Shown here piece after piece: positions 8,492 to 17,259 of a stretch of 64,000 bases of DNA (positions are counted from its first letter, which is position 1; every line of letters starts with the position of its first letter). The notes under the pieces were generated by a model. It did not search any database, was not told where the DNA came from, and saw only the letters and a program-made list of their open reading frames with translations. The DNA is taken from NCBI GenBank assembly GCA_015709715.1, contig CP054184.1:1039001-1103000 (forward strand). The letters run 5' to 3'. The DNA comes from Nitrospira sp. GTDB lineage: Bacteria > Nitrospirota > Nitrospiria > Nitrospirales > Nitrospiraceae. A program made the translations under genes and the position numbers.

Positions 8492-10654
8492 GTGCAAGCA
8501 CCCGATCAGCAACCCCAACCAGGGCCGGACAACGTACCGCAGAATCTGCATCGTTTGGGCGAGCTGGCCCATAATCTCTGGTGGAGTTGGAACGCCGCCG
8601 CCAGGCAATTGTTCGAGTCCATCGATCCGACCTTGTGGTTTCTCACCCATCACAACCCGGTGCAGTTATTGTCCGGCGTCAAGCCCGAACGACTGATGGC
8701 CCTGGCCAGTGATCCGCACTTCGTCCGCCAATACTCAGCCGTCCTGCGTACCTTCGACGAGTACATGAGCGACAAAAAAACCTGGGCGGCGACGGAATTT
8801 CCGGCACTCCAGAGCGCTCCCATCGCGTATTTTTCGGCCGAGTTTGGACTGCACATTTCGATCCCGATCTACAGCGGAGGACTTGGGATCCTCGCCGGAG
8901 ACCATTGCAAAGAGGCCAGCGACCTCGGCATTCCCCTCATCGGCATCGGATTCATGTATCCGCAAGGCTACTTCAAGCAACGCATCACGCCGGAAGGTTG
9001 GCAGGAAGCGACCTATGCGCCGTTCAACCGCCATGATTCGCCCATCCATCAGGCGCTGACGCCGATCGGGATTCCCTGCTCGCTCAAGGTTGAGATCGGC
9101 CACCGTCAGGTGACGGTGCTCGTCTGGCAAGTCCGCGCCGGTCGCATGTCGCTGTACTTGATCGATACCGACGTGCCGGAGAATACGCCCGAAGATCGCG
9201 CACTCTCCGCGCGGCTCTATGGCGGCGACCAGGAAACGCGTCTCTGCCAAGAGTTTCTGTTGGGCATCGGTGGAGTGCGGGTGCTGCGAGCGATGGGGAA
9301 AAATCCTGCCGTCTGGCACTGCAATGAAGGACACTCCGCCTTCCTGACAGTCGAACGGATCCGAGAACTGGTCACGGCAGGCCACAGTCACGCAGAAGCC
9401 AGCGACCTGGTCAGACAGAGCACCGTGTTCACGACCCATACGCCGGTTCCCGCCGGCCACGATATCTTCCCGTTTCACCTCATGGATCGTTACTTCTCCA
9501 ATTATTGGGGCCAACTCGGGTTATCGCGGGAGGAGTTCTTGCGACTCGGAGAAACTCCGGAAAGCAAAGGCCACGGGTTCAACATGACGGCCCTGGCCAT
9601 GCGGTTATCGGCTCACCTCAATGGAGTCAGCCGGGAACATGGACGAGTGTCCAGGAAGATGTGGCAGCACCTGTGGCCCGGTTTAGCCGAAGACCTGATC
9701 CCGATCCGCAGCCTGACCAACGGAATCCATGCCCCGACGTGGATTTCTCCGGAAGCCAACTCCTTATATGCGAAATACCTTAGCCCCAACTGGGCCGAGC
9801 GAATTGACGATCATGCGATTTGGCAGCGGATCTCCGACGTGCCGGACGCCGACCTCTGGGAAGTCAGACAGACGACCCGGCGAAAGCTCATGCGGTTCAT
9901 CCGCGAACGGGCGAGGGACGGCTGGATCCGAGGACACCTCCAGCCCATGCAGGCCATCGCGCGCGGCACGCTGCTGGATCCGGAGGCCCTCACGATCGGA
10001 TTCGCCAGACGATTCGCCACCTATAAACGGGCGACACTGTTGTTCCGCGACCTCGAACGGCTGAAGCAATTACTGCACAATCGGTGGCGACCGGTCCAAA
10101 TTGTGTTCGCAGGAAAGGCGCATCCGGCCGACGAGCCGGGTCGATACTTCATCCATGAAGTGCTCAGCTTCTGTAACGACCATAAGCTGGGCGGCCACAT
10201 CGCTTTCCTCGAAGACTATGACATGCATATGGCGAAATACCTCGTGCAGGGCGTCGATGTGTGGCTCAACACGCCGAGGGCGCCGCTCGAAGCCAGCGGC
10301 ACCAGTGGTCAGAAGGCTGCCCTCAACGGTGTGATCAATCTCAGCGTCTTGGATGGCTGGTGGCAGGAAGGCTATAACGGCGCCAATGGCTGGGGCATTC
10401 AGCCGTTGCCGGATGGGACGGATGCCCACGCTCAGGATCACCATGACGCCGAGCAACTGTTCCGTTTACTGGAACAGGAGGTCGTGCCGCTCTTCTACCA
10501 ACGTGATCTTGACGGCACCCCACGCGGCTGGCTCCAGATCGTAAAAGAAAGCATCAAGACCATTGCCCCTCGGTTCTGTACCAGACGGATGGTCAAGGAA
10601 TACATGGAGCAGATGTATGCACCGGCCACCGCACGTACTCCGTCGAAATGGTAG
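8492..10654 (+). CDS. glgP: Alpha-glucan (glycogen) phosphorylase
   Basis: A GT35 phosphorylase that releases glucose-1-phosphate from alpha-1,4-glucans using pyridoxal phosphate. The 720-residue protein is of the shorter, unregulated prokaryotic type. Seen motifs: the N-terminal YFSAEFGLHISIPIYSGGLG, CNEGHSAF, TTHTPVPAGHD, and the cofactor region EASGTSGQKAALNG, where Lys608 should bind PLP. GTG 8492 is chosen because the Shine-Dalgarno CGGAGG lies five bases before it. The next gene starts two bases after the stop, so they form a unit. A debranching enzyme and TreZ at 38-42 kb complete part of a glycogen-breakdown set. Confidence 0.95.
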   Translation: MQAPDQQPQPGPDNVPQNLHRLGELAHNLWWSWNAAARQLFESIDPTLWFLTHHNPVQLLSGVKPERLMALASDPHFVRQYSAVLRTFDEYMSDKKTWAATEFPALQSAPIAYFSAEFGLHISIPIYSGGLGILAGDHCKEASDLGIPLIGIGFMYPQGYFKQRITPEGWQEATYAPFNRHDSPIHQALTPIGIPCSLKVEIGHRQVTVLVWQVRAGRMSLYLIDTDVPENTPEDRALSARLYGGDQETRLCQEFLLGIGGVRVLRAMGKNPAVWHCNEGHSAFLTVERIRELVTAGHSHAEASDLVRQSTVFTTHTPVPAGHDIFPFHLMDRYFSNYWGQLGLSREEFLRLGETPESKGHGFNMTALAMRLSAHLNGVSREHGRVSRKMWQHLWPGLAEDLIPIRSLTNGIHAPTWISPEANSLYAKYLSPNWAERIDDHAIWQRISDVPDADLWEVRQTTRRKLMRFIRERARDGWIRGHLQPMQAIARGTLLDPEALTIGFARRFATYKRATLLFRDLERLKQLLHNRWRPVQIVFAGKAHPADEPGRYFIHEVLSFCNDHKLGGHIAFLEDYDMHMAKYLVQGVDVWLNTPRAPLEASGTSGQKAALNGVINLSVLDGWWQEGYNGANGWGIQPLPDGTDAHAQDHHDAEQLFRLLEQEVVPLFYQRDLDGTPRGWLQIVKESIKTIAPRFCTRRMVKEYMEQMYAPATARTPSKW

Positions 10655-10655
10655 C

Positions 10656-12059
10656 GTGATCCGTTTGGTTCTGTCGCGTCGGCATGGTGCGCTCCTCTCT
10701 TGGGCTTTGGGCATCGTCCTCGGTCTTCACGGAGGGCTTGCCGCCTCCTCGGTCTCCGCGGCCTCCTCACCGCCCAAACCCGCCCTCACAGCCACGGCAC
10801 GGCAGGCTGCGGCATTCTACAAGTCCGGCGAATACGACCGCGTGCTGCAGCTGCTGCAAAGCGTGGCTCCGGGACAAGAGCCGGATCGCGAGATGATTCG
10901 GTATGCGCTGCTGAGCCAGGTGAAACTCGGCAAACCGGAAGAGGCTTTCAAGCTCTACCTCAGGCTAATCCCCGCCGGCCAACCGGATGATCCAGCCTTG
11001 TTGCGTGATGTGGCCCGGAGCTTCATTCTCAGCCGCGTCCGCGACTCCCAGGAGCACGTTCGTATCGCAGCCTACACTGCCTTGGCGGAGATCGGTGACA
11101 AGGACACCTTACCGCTCTTGGAGGATGGGCTACTGGATTCTTCGGCGCTGGTCCGTGCCCGCTCCGCCGAGGCCATCGGCCGAAGCGGGATGGCCGGACA
11201 TTCCTCAGCTCTCAAGCGAACCCTTCGCGACGAGGCTCCGGGGGTTCGGATAGCGGCCATCAACGCGCTCAGTGATGCCAAGGTCTCTGGCATTACCGAG
11301 CAACTGACGGAAATCGCACGGATAGACGAGGGGCCGGAATCTATTTTTGCATTGGCAGGCCTGTACAAGTTGGGCCGAACAGACGTGCTGATCGACATTT
11401 CGAATGCAGCGACCCTCCCTGACCCGGAAGTCCGCATGGCCGCCATCGGGATCCTGGGTCGGCTACGCCGGCCTGGCAGCCTCTCCATTCTGAGTCAAGC
11501 TGTGTATGATCCCCACCCTGCCGTCAGGGCCTTCGCAGCTGGTGCATTGGGTGAGTACGGAAGTCCGGAGGGCGTCGCTCCTCTGACCCATTCACTGGGC
11601 GACGACAACCCGCGTGTCCGCAGTGTAGCCCTCACCAGCCTTGGCCGTCTGGCCCTGCCTGAAACTCGAAGCGTCATTCAACCGCTCTTGCGTGATCCCG
11701 ACGAGCAGGTCCGGGTCAGCGCTATCGAAGCCATGCTGCGATTGGGGGACGCCACAGCCGTCCTGAATGCTGCCGACCTCGCTCGCCATCCCGATCCCTC
11801 CGTGCGCGGAGGAACCGCACAGGCGTTAGCGGTCGCAACAGCCCCCAAGGCCCTTACCGTGTTGGAAAGTCTGCTGAAAGATCAACAACCGCTCCCCCGC
11901 CTCATGGCCGCCCGCGCCCTTGGGAAGTCTCCTCTCAGCACCGTGATCTCTCCTCTCAAGCTCGGCCTGCAGGATTCTGACGCTGCCATTCGAATCGCCT
12001 CTGCCGGAAGCCTCCTCCAAGCACTGGCAAGGACGGGTAAATCGGGAAGCAGCCGTTAA
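10656..12059 (+). CDS. Exported HEAT-repeat protein
   Basis: A 467-residue protein read from GTG 10656, two bases after the phosphorylase stop. The N-terminus (RLVLSRRHGALLSWALGIVL, then SVSAASS) is a signal peptide or membrane anchor. Residues about 50-105 look like a TPR-like helical pair (FYKSGEYDRVLQLLQ), followed by many HEAT/PBS-lyase-type repeats with the pattern D-x-x-VR-x-x-A-x-x-ALG (for example DPHPAVRAFAAGALGEYG). Such repeats form a protein-binding solenoid. The longer frame from 10563 overlaps glgP and is rejected. The partner is unknown; linkage to glycogen metabolism rests on position only. Confidence 0.85.
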   Translation: MIRLVLSRRHGALLSWALGIVLGLHGGLAASSVSAASSPPKPALTATARQAAAFYKSGEYDRVLQLLQSVAPGQEPDREMIRYALLSQVKLGKPEEAFKLYLRLIPAGQPDDPALLRDVARSFILSRVRDSQEHVRIAAYTALAEIGDKDTLPLLEDGLLDSSALVRARSAEAIGRSGMAGHSSALKRTLRDEAPGVRIAAINALSDAKVSGITEQLTEIARIDEGPESIFALAGLYKLGRTDVLIDISNAATLPDPEVRMAAIGILGRLRRPGSLSILSQAVYDPHPAVRAFAAGALGEYGSPEGVAPLTHSLGDDNPRVRSVALTSLGRLALPETRSVIQPLLRDPDEQVRVSAIEAMLRLGDATAVLNAADLARHPDPSVRGGTAQALAVATAPKALTVLESLLKDQQPLPRLMAARALGKSPLSTVISPLKLGLQDSDAAIRIASAGSLLQALARTGKSGSSR

Positions 12060-12125
12060 GGCTTGTCTCGATACCCAAACTGCTTAAGGGGTCTGCGTAG
12101 GGAGAGAGAACCTATGACGTTCCTA

Positions 12126-12153
12126 CGCCCAGGCTGAGAATTTCGCCTGGGCG
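12126..12153. terminator. Hairpin between convergent HEAT-protein genes
   Basis: CGCCCAGGC (12126-12134) and GCCTGGGCG (12145-12153) form a perfect 9-bp GC-rich stem with a 10-nt loop, midway between two converging genes. There is no T-tract on either side, so it is only terminator-like. Confidence 0.5.
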
Positions 12154-12181
12154 CAAGAGATTTGCGGAGCAGGTCGAGGGA

Positions 12182-13021
12182 CTACACGGTAGCTGGCTGT
12201 TTCTTCCATTTGGCGAGGATACGCTCAACGCGCATCTTCACCACGAGGTCGTTGTCTTTGAGCAGCGGCTTGATGGCCTCGCGGCCACGTTCATCGCCGA
12301 TGGCCTCCAGCGCAGCGGCAGCCGTCAATCGGATAAACCAGTCCTTGTTCTGCAGCATTTCGATCAAGGGATCGATCGCTTCCGGAGACTTGATGCGGCC
12401 CAAGGCAATAACAGCCTGTTTGCGCACCAATTCTTCTTTATCCTTCAACGCTTTGATCAATCCAGGGAGAGCCGGTTCACCCAAGTTGACCAGCGCATCG
12501 GTCGCATCCTCCATGAATTCATCGTTCCGCAGTTGCTGTAAGAGCGGCTCCAACACTCGCTCATCGCGGATCTTCCCAAGTGCGGTAATCGCAGCCTTCC
12601 GCACATCCCAATCGCGCAGCAACTTCAGCAGGACTTCAACGGCCGGCGATCCGATCTGCCCGAGCCCTTCTACAGCCACTTCACGGACCTGCCAATCTCC
12701 ATCACGTAGCGCGTTGGCAAGGGGCTCCACACAGCGTTCATCACCCATTTCCCCGAGCGTAATCGCCGCTTCGCGTCTCACCACCCAGTCGGGATCCTGC
12801 AGAAGATCGATCTGGATATCGATCTCGTCCTTGACCTGTTCTTCTTCCAGCGCGACATCCTGAACGGCCTCCGTAAGGTCTTGAGCCGCACCTTCCGTGT
12901 CGGACGACGCGATGAGCTGATCTGAAACTTGGTCGGTCAAGGCCTCGTCGGTGTCTTCCATATTCTGACCGGCAAGGGCCGGGGCCTGAGGCCGTTCTTC
13001 ATTGCGACCAGATTGTTCCAT
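12182..13021 (-). CDS. Cytoplasmic HEAT-repeat protein
   Basis: A protein of 279 residues from ATG 13021, chosen for its GAGGG Shine-Dalgarno; an in-frame ATG at 13036 has none. The first 75 residues are acidic and probably disordered. The rest consists of about six HEAT/PBS-lyase-like repeats with the pattern D-W-x-VR-x-AAI-x-x-LG-x-x-D-E-R (DPDWVVRREAAITLGEMGDE, DWDVRKAAITALGKI, KEELVRKQAVIALGRI). No signal peptide is seen, unlike its neighbour. Function is presumably protein-protein scaffolding; no enzymatic residues can be pointed to. It converges on the exported HEAT protein, and the shared repeat type suggests related origin. Confidence 0.88.
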   Translation of the reverse strand: MEQSGRNEERPQAPALAGQNMEDTDEALTDQVSDQLIASSDTEGAAQDLTEAVQDVALEEEQVKDEIDIQIDLLQDPDWVVRREAAITLGEMGDERCVEPLANALRDGDWQVREVAVEGLGQIGSPAVEVLLKLLRDWDVRKAAITALGKIRDERVLEPLLQQLRNDEFMEDATDALVNLGEPALPGLIKALKDKEELVRKQAVIALGRIKSPEAIDPLIEMLQNKDWFIRLTAAAALEAIGDERGREAIKPLLKDNDLVVKMRVERILAKWKKQPATV

Positions 13022-13056
13022 TGTGATGTCCCTCATGTGACAGGAGGTGGAAAATG

Positions 13057-13269
13057 TTACCCGGCAGCCTCGGTTTTCCCTTCAGCCTTCCCCGCCGCCT
13101 GCTTGGCACGTAACGCCATAGACCGTCGCTTACGCTGGACCCGTTTCAAACGTTTACGCAGAGACCGGACGGCAGTGCTGTCGGCGGATTTGCCTTCCCC
13201 GGTTCCCAGCCCGGTGAGTTTTTTCTTCAGTCGAGTTTCGTCCGTTTCAGCGGTTGGTTTCTTAGCCAT
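13057..13269 (-). CDS. Small Lys/Arg-rich protein (70 aa)
   Basis: A very basic 70-residue protein from ATG 13269 with a purine-rich GGGGGGAAGGG upstream. It contains a central run of Arg/Lys (LRKRLKRVQRKRRSMALRAK) and an Ala/Lys tail. No domain is recognised; the charge suggests nucleic-acid or ribosome binding. It lies 35 bp upstream of the cytoplasmic HEAT gene on the same strand and may share its transcript. The longer frame to 13299 is less likely, since it lacks a ribosome-binding site. Confidence 0.65.
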   Translation of the reverse strand: MAKKPTAETDETRLKKKLTGLGTGEGKSADSTAVRSLRKRLKRVQRKRRSMALRAKQAAGKAEGKTEAAG

Positions 13270-13400
13270 CCAGCCCTTCCCCCCAGCGTTAAGTGGCAAC
13301 AGTTGAACAACGGCGCAGCACCTACGGGCGTCGCCTGAGATCGGGCAGTCTAATCAACTGCAACAGGGAGTGTCAACTGAGCGAAGGAGCAGTCGCCTGA

Positions 13401-14066
13401 TTACGCCACGACGAGTACCGGAACGGTATTATGAGCAGTATGGTCTGCGGCCAACATGCTGCCGATTCGTCGCTCCCGTCGAACGTAAATGGCTTCTTGC
13501 GGCAACATGCGCATGGGAAGCGCTGGACCCTGCAGATCGCCGCCAGGCCGACCAGATTGAACGACCTGACGTTCGTTCATGTTCAACAAGACACCCGCCA
13601 CCACTGGAAGTGTCTGCGGGGGCAACGGCATGACCGGACGATGGTCCGCTACCACCTCGACTTGGACGGACGCTATGCCTGCATCCACCATCCCCAGTTC
13701 TCGAGCGGCGGCGTGAGAGAGATCTAACATGCGACCCGCGACATAGGGGCCTCGATCATTGATTCGAACTTGCACGGACTTTCCGTTGTGGACGTTCATG
13801 ACACGGATCATGGTGCCAAGTGGTAACTTGCGGTGGGCAGCAGTGTAGGCGGTCATATCAAATAGCTCACCGTTGGCCGCGAGTTTTCCGTGAAACTCTT
13901 TTCCGTACCATGAAGCCACGCCGCGGTCCTTGATGCCCAAGTCCAACGAAAAGTCTCCTTTGGGAACCGAGGAACAGGCACTCAGGAGGAGAAGACCGGT
14001 CAATGGAACAACCGTACCGGCCAGTTTGCGTCGAGACCACTTCTGAAAGGTCTTTTCCATCTTCAT
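13401..14066 (-). CDS. rlpA: Septal ring lytic transglycosylase RlpA-family lipoprotein
   Basis: RlpA is an outer-membrane lipoprotein that cleaves denuded peptidoglycan glycans. The 221-residue protein has a lipobox LLLLSAC (Cys at about 31) and a double-psi beta-barrel domain (about 45-140) with the typical GVASWYGKEFHGKLAANGE, then RVMNVHNGKSVQVRINDRGP and GRMLDLSHAAARELG. No SPOR domain is present; the last 80 residues are not recognised. ATG 14066 follows GAGGT. Catalytic activity varies within RlpA and is not proven here. Confidence 0.9.
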   Translation of the reverse strand: MKMEKTFQKWSRRKLAGTVVPLTGLLLLSACSSVPKGDFSLDLGIKDRGVASWYGKEFHGKLAANGELFDMTAYTAAHRKLPLGTMIRVMNVHNGKSVQVRINDRGPYVAGRMLDLSHAAARELGMVDAGIASVQVEVVADHRPVMPLPPQTLPVVAGVLLNMNERQVVQSGRPGGDLQGPALPMRMLPQEAIYVRRERRIGSMLAADHTAHNTVPVLVVA

Positions 14067-14183
14067 AGAAGTACCTCACATGAAAGTCTGAGCAACACAA
14101 GGCCTCAGCCTACGAGGGAATCTCCTCGGCGACAATCCCGCCCGAGTGGTGGCGTCCCCCCTACAAATGGACGAGGGGGAGCC

Positions 14184-14843
14184 TTACCGAAGTTGAATCG
14201 TGCGGTCCTCGAACTTGGTCTTCATGACAAACCGCTCGAAGTTCTTCTCCAAGACCTCTGAGAGAATGGCCTCGCCATCTTGCGGATCAAACCAAAACAC
14301 ATTCTCGTAAGCTCCCGAGTGCGCATCAGTCCGTGACAGAGAGCTCTCGTCCTCACGATTGCTGGCTTGAATCACCAACTTGCTTTTGGCCTCAACGTCG
14401 GTCAAAAGGAATCCCTTCTTCGCATCGACGGCCAACTCCAAGATCTTCCCCGTGAGCACGATGTCGGGGCCGCCCTCACTCGAAGGAGGAACTGTTTTCG
14501 CGTACTGCGCCTGCCACCCCTTCCGCTTGAGATAGGCCGCAAACACCTGAGCTGTTTCTTCACCTGCATTTCCACTTGAGACATTAAAGGGCGTCTCTCC
14601 GCCCCACATCGAAGTCCGGCTGCCGATCCTGGTCCGATCGGCCCTTCCATCCTCAAACGGGATGACAACAACCTTGGGTCCCGTCATTGCCCTGACAGGC
14701 TGGGCAGGCACACTAGACTCGGCGGACGGCTTGGGGGTCAGATTCATTGGAATGACATCGTTTTTCCCGGAGCAGCCCAAGAGCAGCAACAACCCTATTG
14801 CCGTCGTCGCAGACAGCCCACACGATCCATGCTGTCGAATCAT
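14184..14843 (-). CDS. Putative lipoprotein (219 aa), unknown function
   Basis: The N-terminus carries a hydrophobic stretch and a lipobox LLLLGC-S (Cys at about 24), then a Pro/Ser-rich linker. The mature part begins PKVVVIPFEDGRADRTRIGS, a beta-strand plus basic segment reminiscent of YajG-like or TolB-N-like lipoproteins, and ends in an alternating helical domain (YLKRKGWQAQ, ILSEVLEKNFERFVMK). Length 219. Start ATG 14843 has the Shine-Dalgarno AAGGAG. It sits in a run of minus-strand envelope genes between RlpA and a small membrane protein. Family assignment is uncertain. Confidence 0.75.
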   Translation of the reverse strand: MIRQHGSCGLSATTAIGLLLLLGCSGKNDVIPMNLTPKPSAESSVPAQPVRAMTGPKVVVIPFEDGRADRTRIGSRTSMWGGETPFNVSSGNAGEETAQVFAAYLKRKGWQAQYAKTVPPSSEGGPDIVLTGKILELAVDAKKGFLLTDVEAKSKLVIQASNREDESSLSRTDAHSGAYENVFWFDPQDGEAILSEVLEKNFERFVMKTKFEDRTIQLR

Positions 14844-14900
14844 AAAAACTCCTTACCTCCTAATAGGCCACAGACCTGAACGTTACAGATTGAATGTGAT

Positions 14901-15266
14901 TTAATGGCGATGCAGCACGATCGAACGAACAACCAAGCCGTCGCGCGTCTTGCTGTACTTCAAGGTCACGTCATCCCCCGGGCGAAGGCGATCGAGCCCG
15001 ATGCGCTTTTTCCCCAGCAGAATGGTCGAACCTTGCTTGAGTACTGCGCCGACCACGATCTCTTCGGATGAGCCGCTGACGCTACGCACCATGATGACGG
15101 GGGGATCTTCGGACGGGCTCACGGAAGCTACGGTACCTCTGATCTCGTGGATCTGACTTCCTGCCGCATAGACCGAGCTCAGCAAGCTTCCCAATCCGGC
15201 CACAAGCACACAGAGGATCGCGCCGATCACCAACAGGCCCAGCAGATTTGTCCGTGACTGACTCAT
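14901..15266 (-). CDS. Small membrane-anchored protein (121 aa)
   Basis: From ATG 15266 the protein begins with one membrane helix (LLGLLVIGAILCVLVAGLGS, residues about 7-30). A small beta-rich domain follows (about 35-121), with DRLRPGDDVTLKYSKTRDG and a VRSIVLHRH end. The domain looks like an OB-like fold as found in periplasmic small proteins, but no family is recognised. ATG 15266 is preferred over the frame start at 15314 because the membrane helix follows it directly. It is 57 bp upstream of the lipoprotein gene, same strand. Confidence 0.7.
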   Translation of the reverse strand: MSQSRTNLLGLLVIGAILCVLVAGLGSLLSSVYAAGSQIHEIRGTVASVSPSEDPPVIMVRSVSGSSEEIVVGAVLKQGSTILLGKKRIGLDRLRPGDDVTLKYSKTRDGLVVRSIVLHRH

Positions 15267-15408
15267 GCGCACCAGGTACCGATGCCATCCGAACGTGCCC
15301 GACTCGCACCACACCCAGAGAAAAGTCGCGAAACTTTAGCAGTTACGCATCACAGTGTAAAGCCAAACAGTCGAGACCCTGCCCATCGAAACAGGCCGCG
15401 TCCGTCTC

Positions 15409-15437
15409 TTGACTGCATACCAGGCTGCCGGTAATAT
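15409..15437 (+). promoter_or_regulatory. Predicted sigma70-type promoter for the ABC transporter operon
   Basis: TTGACT (15409-15414), a 17-bp spacer and TAATAT (15432-15437) lie about 80 bp before the ATPase start. This is the best -35/-10 pair in the divergent 250-bp gap. Confidence 0.6.
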
Positions 15438-15515
15438 CCGATTCGGTTTGCCACACCACGTGCCGAATCAACGAACAGCAGGACTCAGCCGCAGGCAGCC
15501 GTCCACCTCGACTGC

Positions 15516-16484
15516 ATGATCGACGTTCGCAATATCACGAAGCGGTACGGGCACCTCACCGCCATCGACCGCGTGACGTTTCGGGTCGACAAGGGCGAAG
15601 TCTTGGCCTTTCTCGGCCCGAACGGCGCCGGCAAGACCACGACCATGCGGATTCTCACCTGCTTCATGCCCGCCACCGAAGGCACGGCAGAGGTTGCGGG
15701 GTTCAATTGCGCCGACCAGCCCGACGAAGTCAAGAAGCGAATCGGCTATCTACCCGAAACCCCGCCGGTCTATCAGGAACTCACGGTCTCGGAATACCTC
15801 TCGTTCGTCGGAAAGTTGCGCGGGCTGAGCGGAGAGAAACTGACGCAGGGCATGGATCGCGTGATTGAACGCCTGTCCCTGGGATCGGTTCGAGGACGAC
15901 TCATTGCGAATCTCTCTCGTGGGTATCGCCAGCGTGTCGGCCTCGCCCAAGCTTTGATTCACGATCCGCCGGTCTTAATCCTCGACGAGCCCACGGTGGG
16001 CCTGGATCCGAAGCAAATCATCGAAATCAGAGAATTGATCAAGAGTTTAGCCGGCTCGCACTCCGTCATCTTGAGTACCCACATCCTGCCGGAAGCCACC
16101 GCAGTCTGCCAGCGCGTCGTGATCATCCACGGAGGCCGGATCGTCGCAGAGGACACGCCGGAGCAGTTGTCGGCACGCCTGCGCCGTTCCGAAAAGATCA
16201 GCGTCACCCTCAAAACCCCTCCGGCAAACGTCCTGGAGCGGCTCCGAGAGGTGGAGGGGGTAGAACACGTGTTGACGACCACGGACAACGGCACCTTTCT
16301 CATCGAATGCGCGTTGGGCAAGGACATTCGAGAAGAAATCGCACGATTCGCAGTTGGACAGCAATGGGGCCTACTGGAGATGAAACTGGTCTCAATGACC
16401 TTGGAGGACGTGTTCCTACGACTGACCCAACATGAAGAGGGGCTGCCCCAGCCGGGTGGGGTCGGCGACAAGGAGTCGCACTGA
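15516..16484 (+). CDS. ABC transporter ATP-binding protein (GldA-like)
   Basis: The ATPase of a type-2 exporter. Residues in order: Walker A GPNGAGKTTT (about 34-43), signature LSRGYRQRVGLAQAL, Walker B PVLILDEPTVGLDP, and the switch His in STHILPEA. About 90 residues at the C-terminus form the extension common in exporter ATPases of the CcmA/GldA kind. It is followed by a GldF-type permease (4-bp gap), a GldG-type auxiliary protein and a DUF4340 protein, the set known in many phyla as a Gld-like uncharacterised ABC system. Gliding is not implied outside Bacteroidota. Substrate unknown. Confidence 0.92.
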   Translation: MIDVRNITKRYGHLTAIDRVTFRVDKGEVLAFLGPNGAGKTTTMRILTCFMPATEGTAEVAGFNCADQPDEVKKRIGYLPETPPVYQELTVSEYLSFVGKLRGLSGEKLTQGMDRVIERLSLGSVRGRLIANLSRGYRQRVGLAQALIHDPPVLILDEPTVGLDPKQIIEIRELIKSLAGSHSVILSTHILPEATAVCQRVVIIHGGRIVAEDTPEQLSARLRRSEKISVTLKTPPANVLERLREVEGVEHVLTTTDNGTFLIECALGKDIREEIARFAVGQQWGLLEMKLVSMTLEDVFLRLTQHEEGLPQPGGVGDKESH

Positions 16485-16488
16485 GACC

Positions 16489-17259
16489 ATGACACCGGTT
16501 GAAGTCATCATAGCGAAGGAGTTGCGCTCCTACTTTGTCTCCCCCGTCGTATATGTCGTAGGCGGGGTCTTTCTGCTGACTTTCGGGTTTTTGGCCTACC
16601 TGTATATCGTATTCACCGGGGCCCAGGCCATCCAGTTGATGCAGATGCAAGGGGGAACGGCTCAGATCAATCTGAACGACCTGGTCTTCCGCAACCTTTT
16701 TGCCAGCATGCGCTTCGTGTTGTTGCTGATCCTTCCGATCCTGACCATGCGTCTGCTCGCCGAAGAACGGAAACTCCGCACCTTTGAATTTCTGATGACC
16801 GCCCCGGTGCGAACCATAGAAATCGTCGTGGGGAAGTTCACGAGCGTCTACCTGGTCTTTCTCGGGATGCTGCTGGTCACAACCCTGGTGCCCCTGACGC
16901 TGGCCCTCTTCAGCGACTTCGACTGGTATCCCGTCTTGACCGGATACCTGGGCCTGGCCCTGTTGGGGAGCCTATTCCTTTCGGTCGGCCTCTTTGCTTC
17001 CTCCATCACCGAAAACCAGATCGTCGCGGCCTTCACCAGCTTTGGATTGCTGCTGATGTGTTGGCTCTTGGCGGGACTGGGCGCATTACTGGGAGATACC
17101 CTGGCTGGAAACGTGGTGTCGTACCTGTCGTTCATGGAGCACTATGACCACTTGGTGCGGGGTTTGGTGGACACCAAGGACTTGGTCTATTACGTCAGCG
17201 GAACCGCACTCATGTTGTTCCTGGCCCATCGGATTGTGGATTCGTCGAGATGGAAATGA
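16489..17259 (+). CDS. ABC transporter permease (GldF-like)
   Basis: A 256-residue ABC-2-type membrane protein with about six hydrophobic segments: one at 18-42, then near 79-95, 125-150, 160-185, 193-215 and 235-250. The segment LRTFEFLMTAPVRTIEIVVGKF after the second helix is the conserved coupling region of ABC-2 permeases. ATG 16489 lies four bases after the ATPase stop; the longer frame from 16432 would overlap it and is rejected. Works with the ATPase as the inner-membrane channel. Confidence 0.9.
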   Translation: MTPVEVIIAKELRSYFVSPVVYVVGGVFLLTFGFLAYLYIVFTGAQAIQLMQMQGGTAQINLNDLVFRNLFASMRFVLLLILPILTMRLLAEERKLRTFEFLMTAPVRTIEIVVGKFTSVYLVFLGMLLVTTLVPLTLALFSDFDWYPVLTGYLGLALLGSLFLSVGLFASSITENQIVAAFTSFGLLLMCWLLAGLGALLGDTLAGNVVSYLSFMEHYDHLVRGLVDTKDLVYYVSGTALMLFLAHRIVDSSRWK

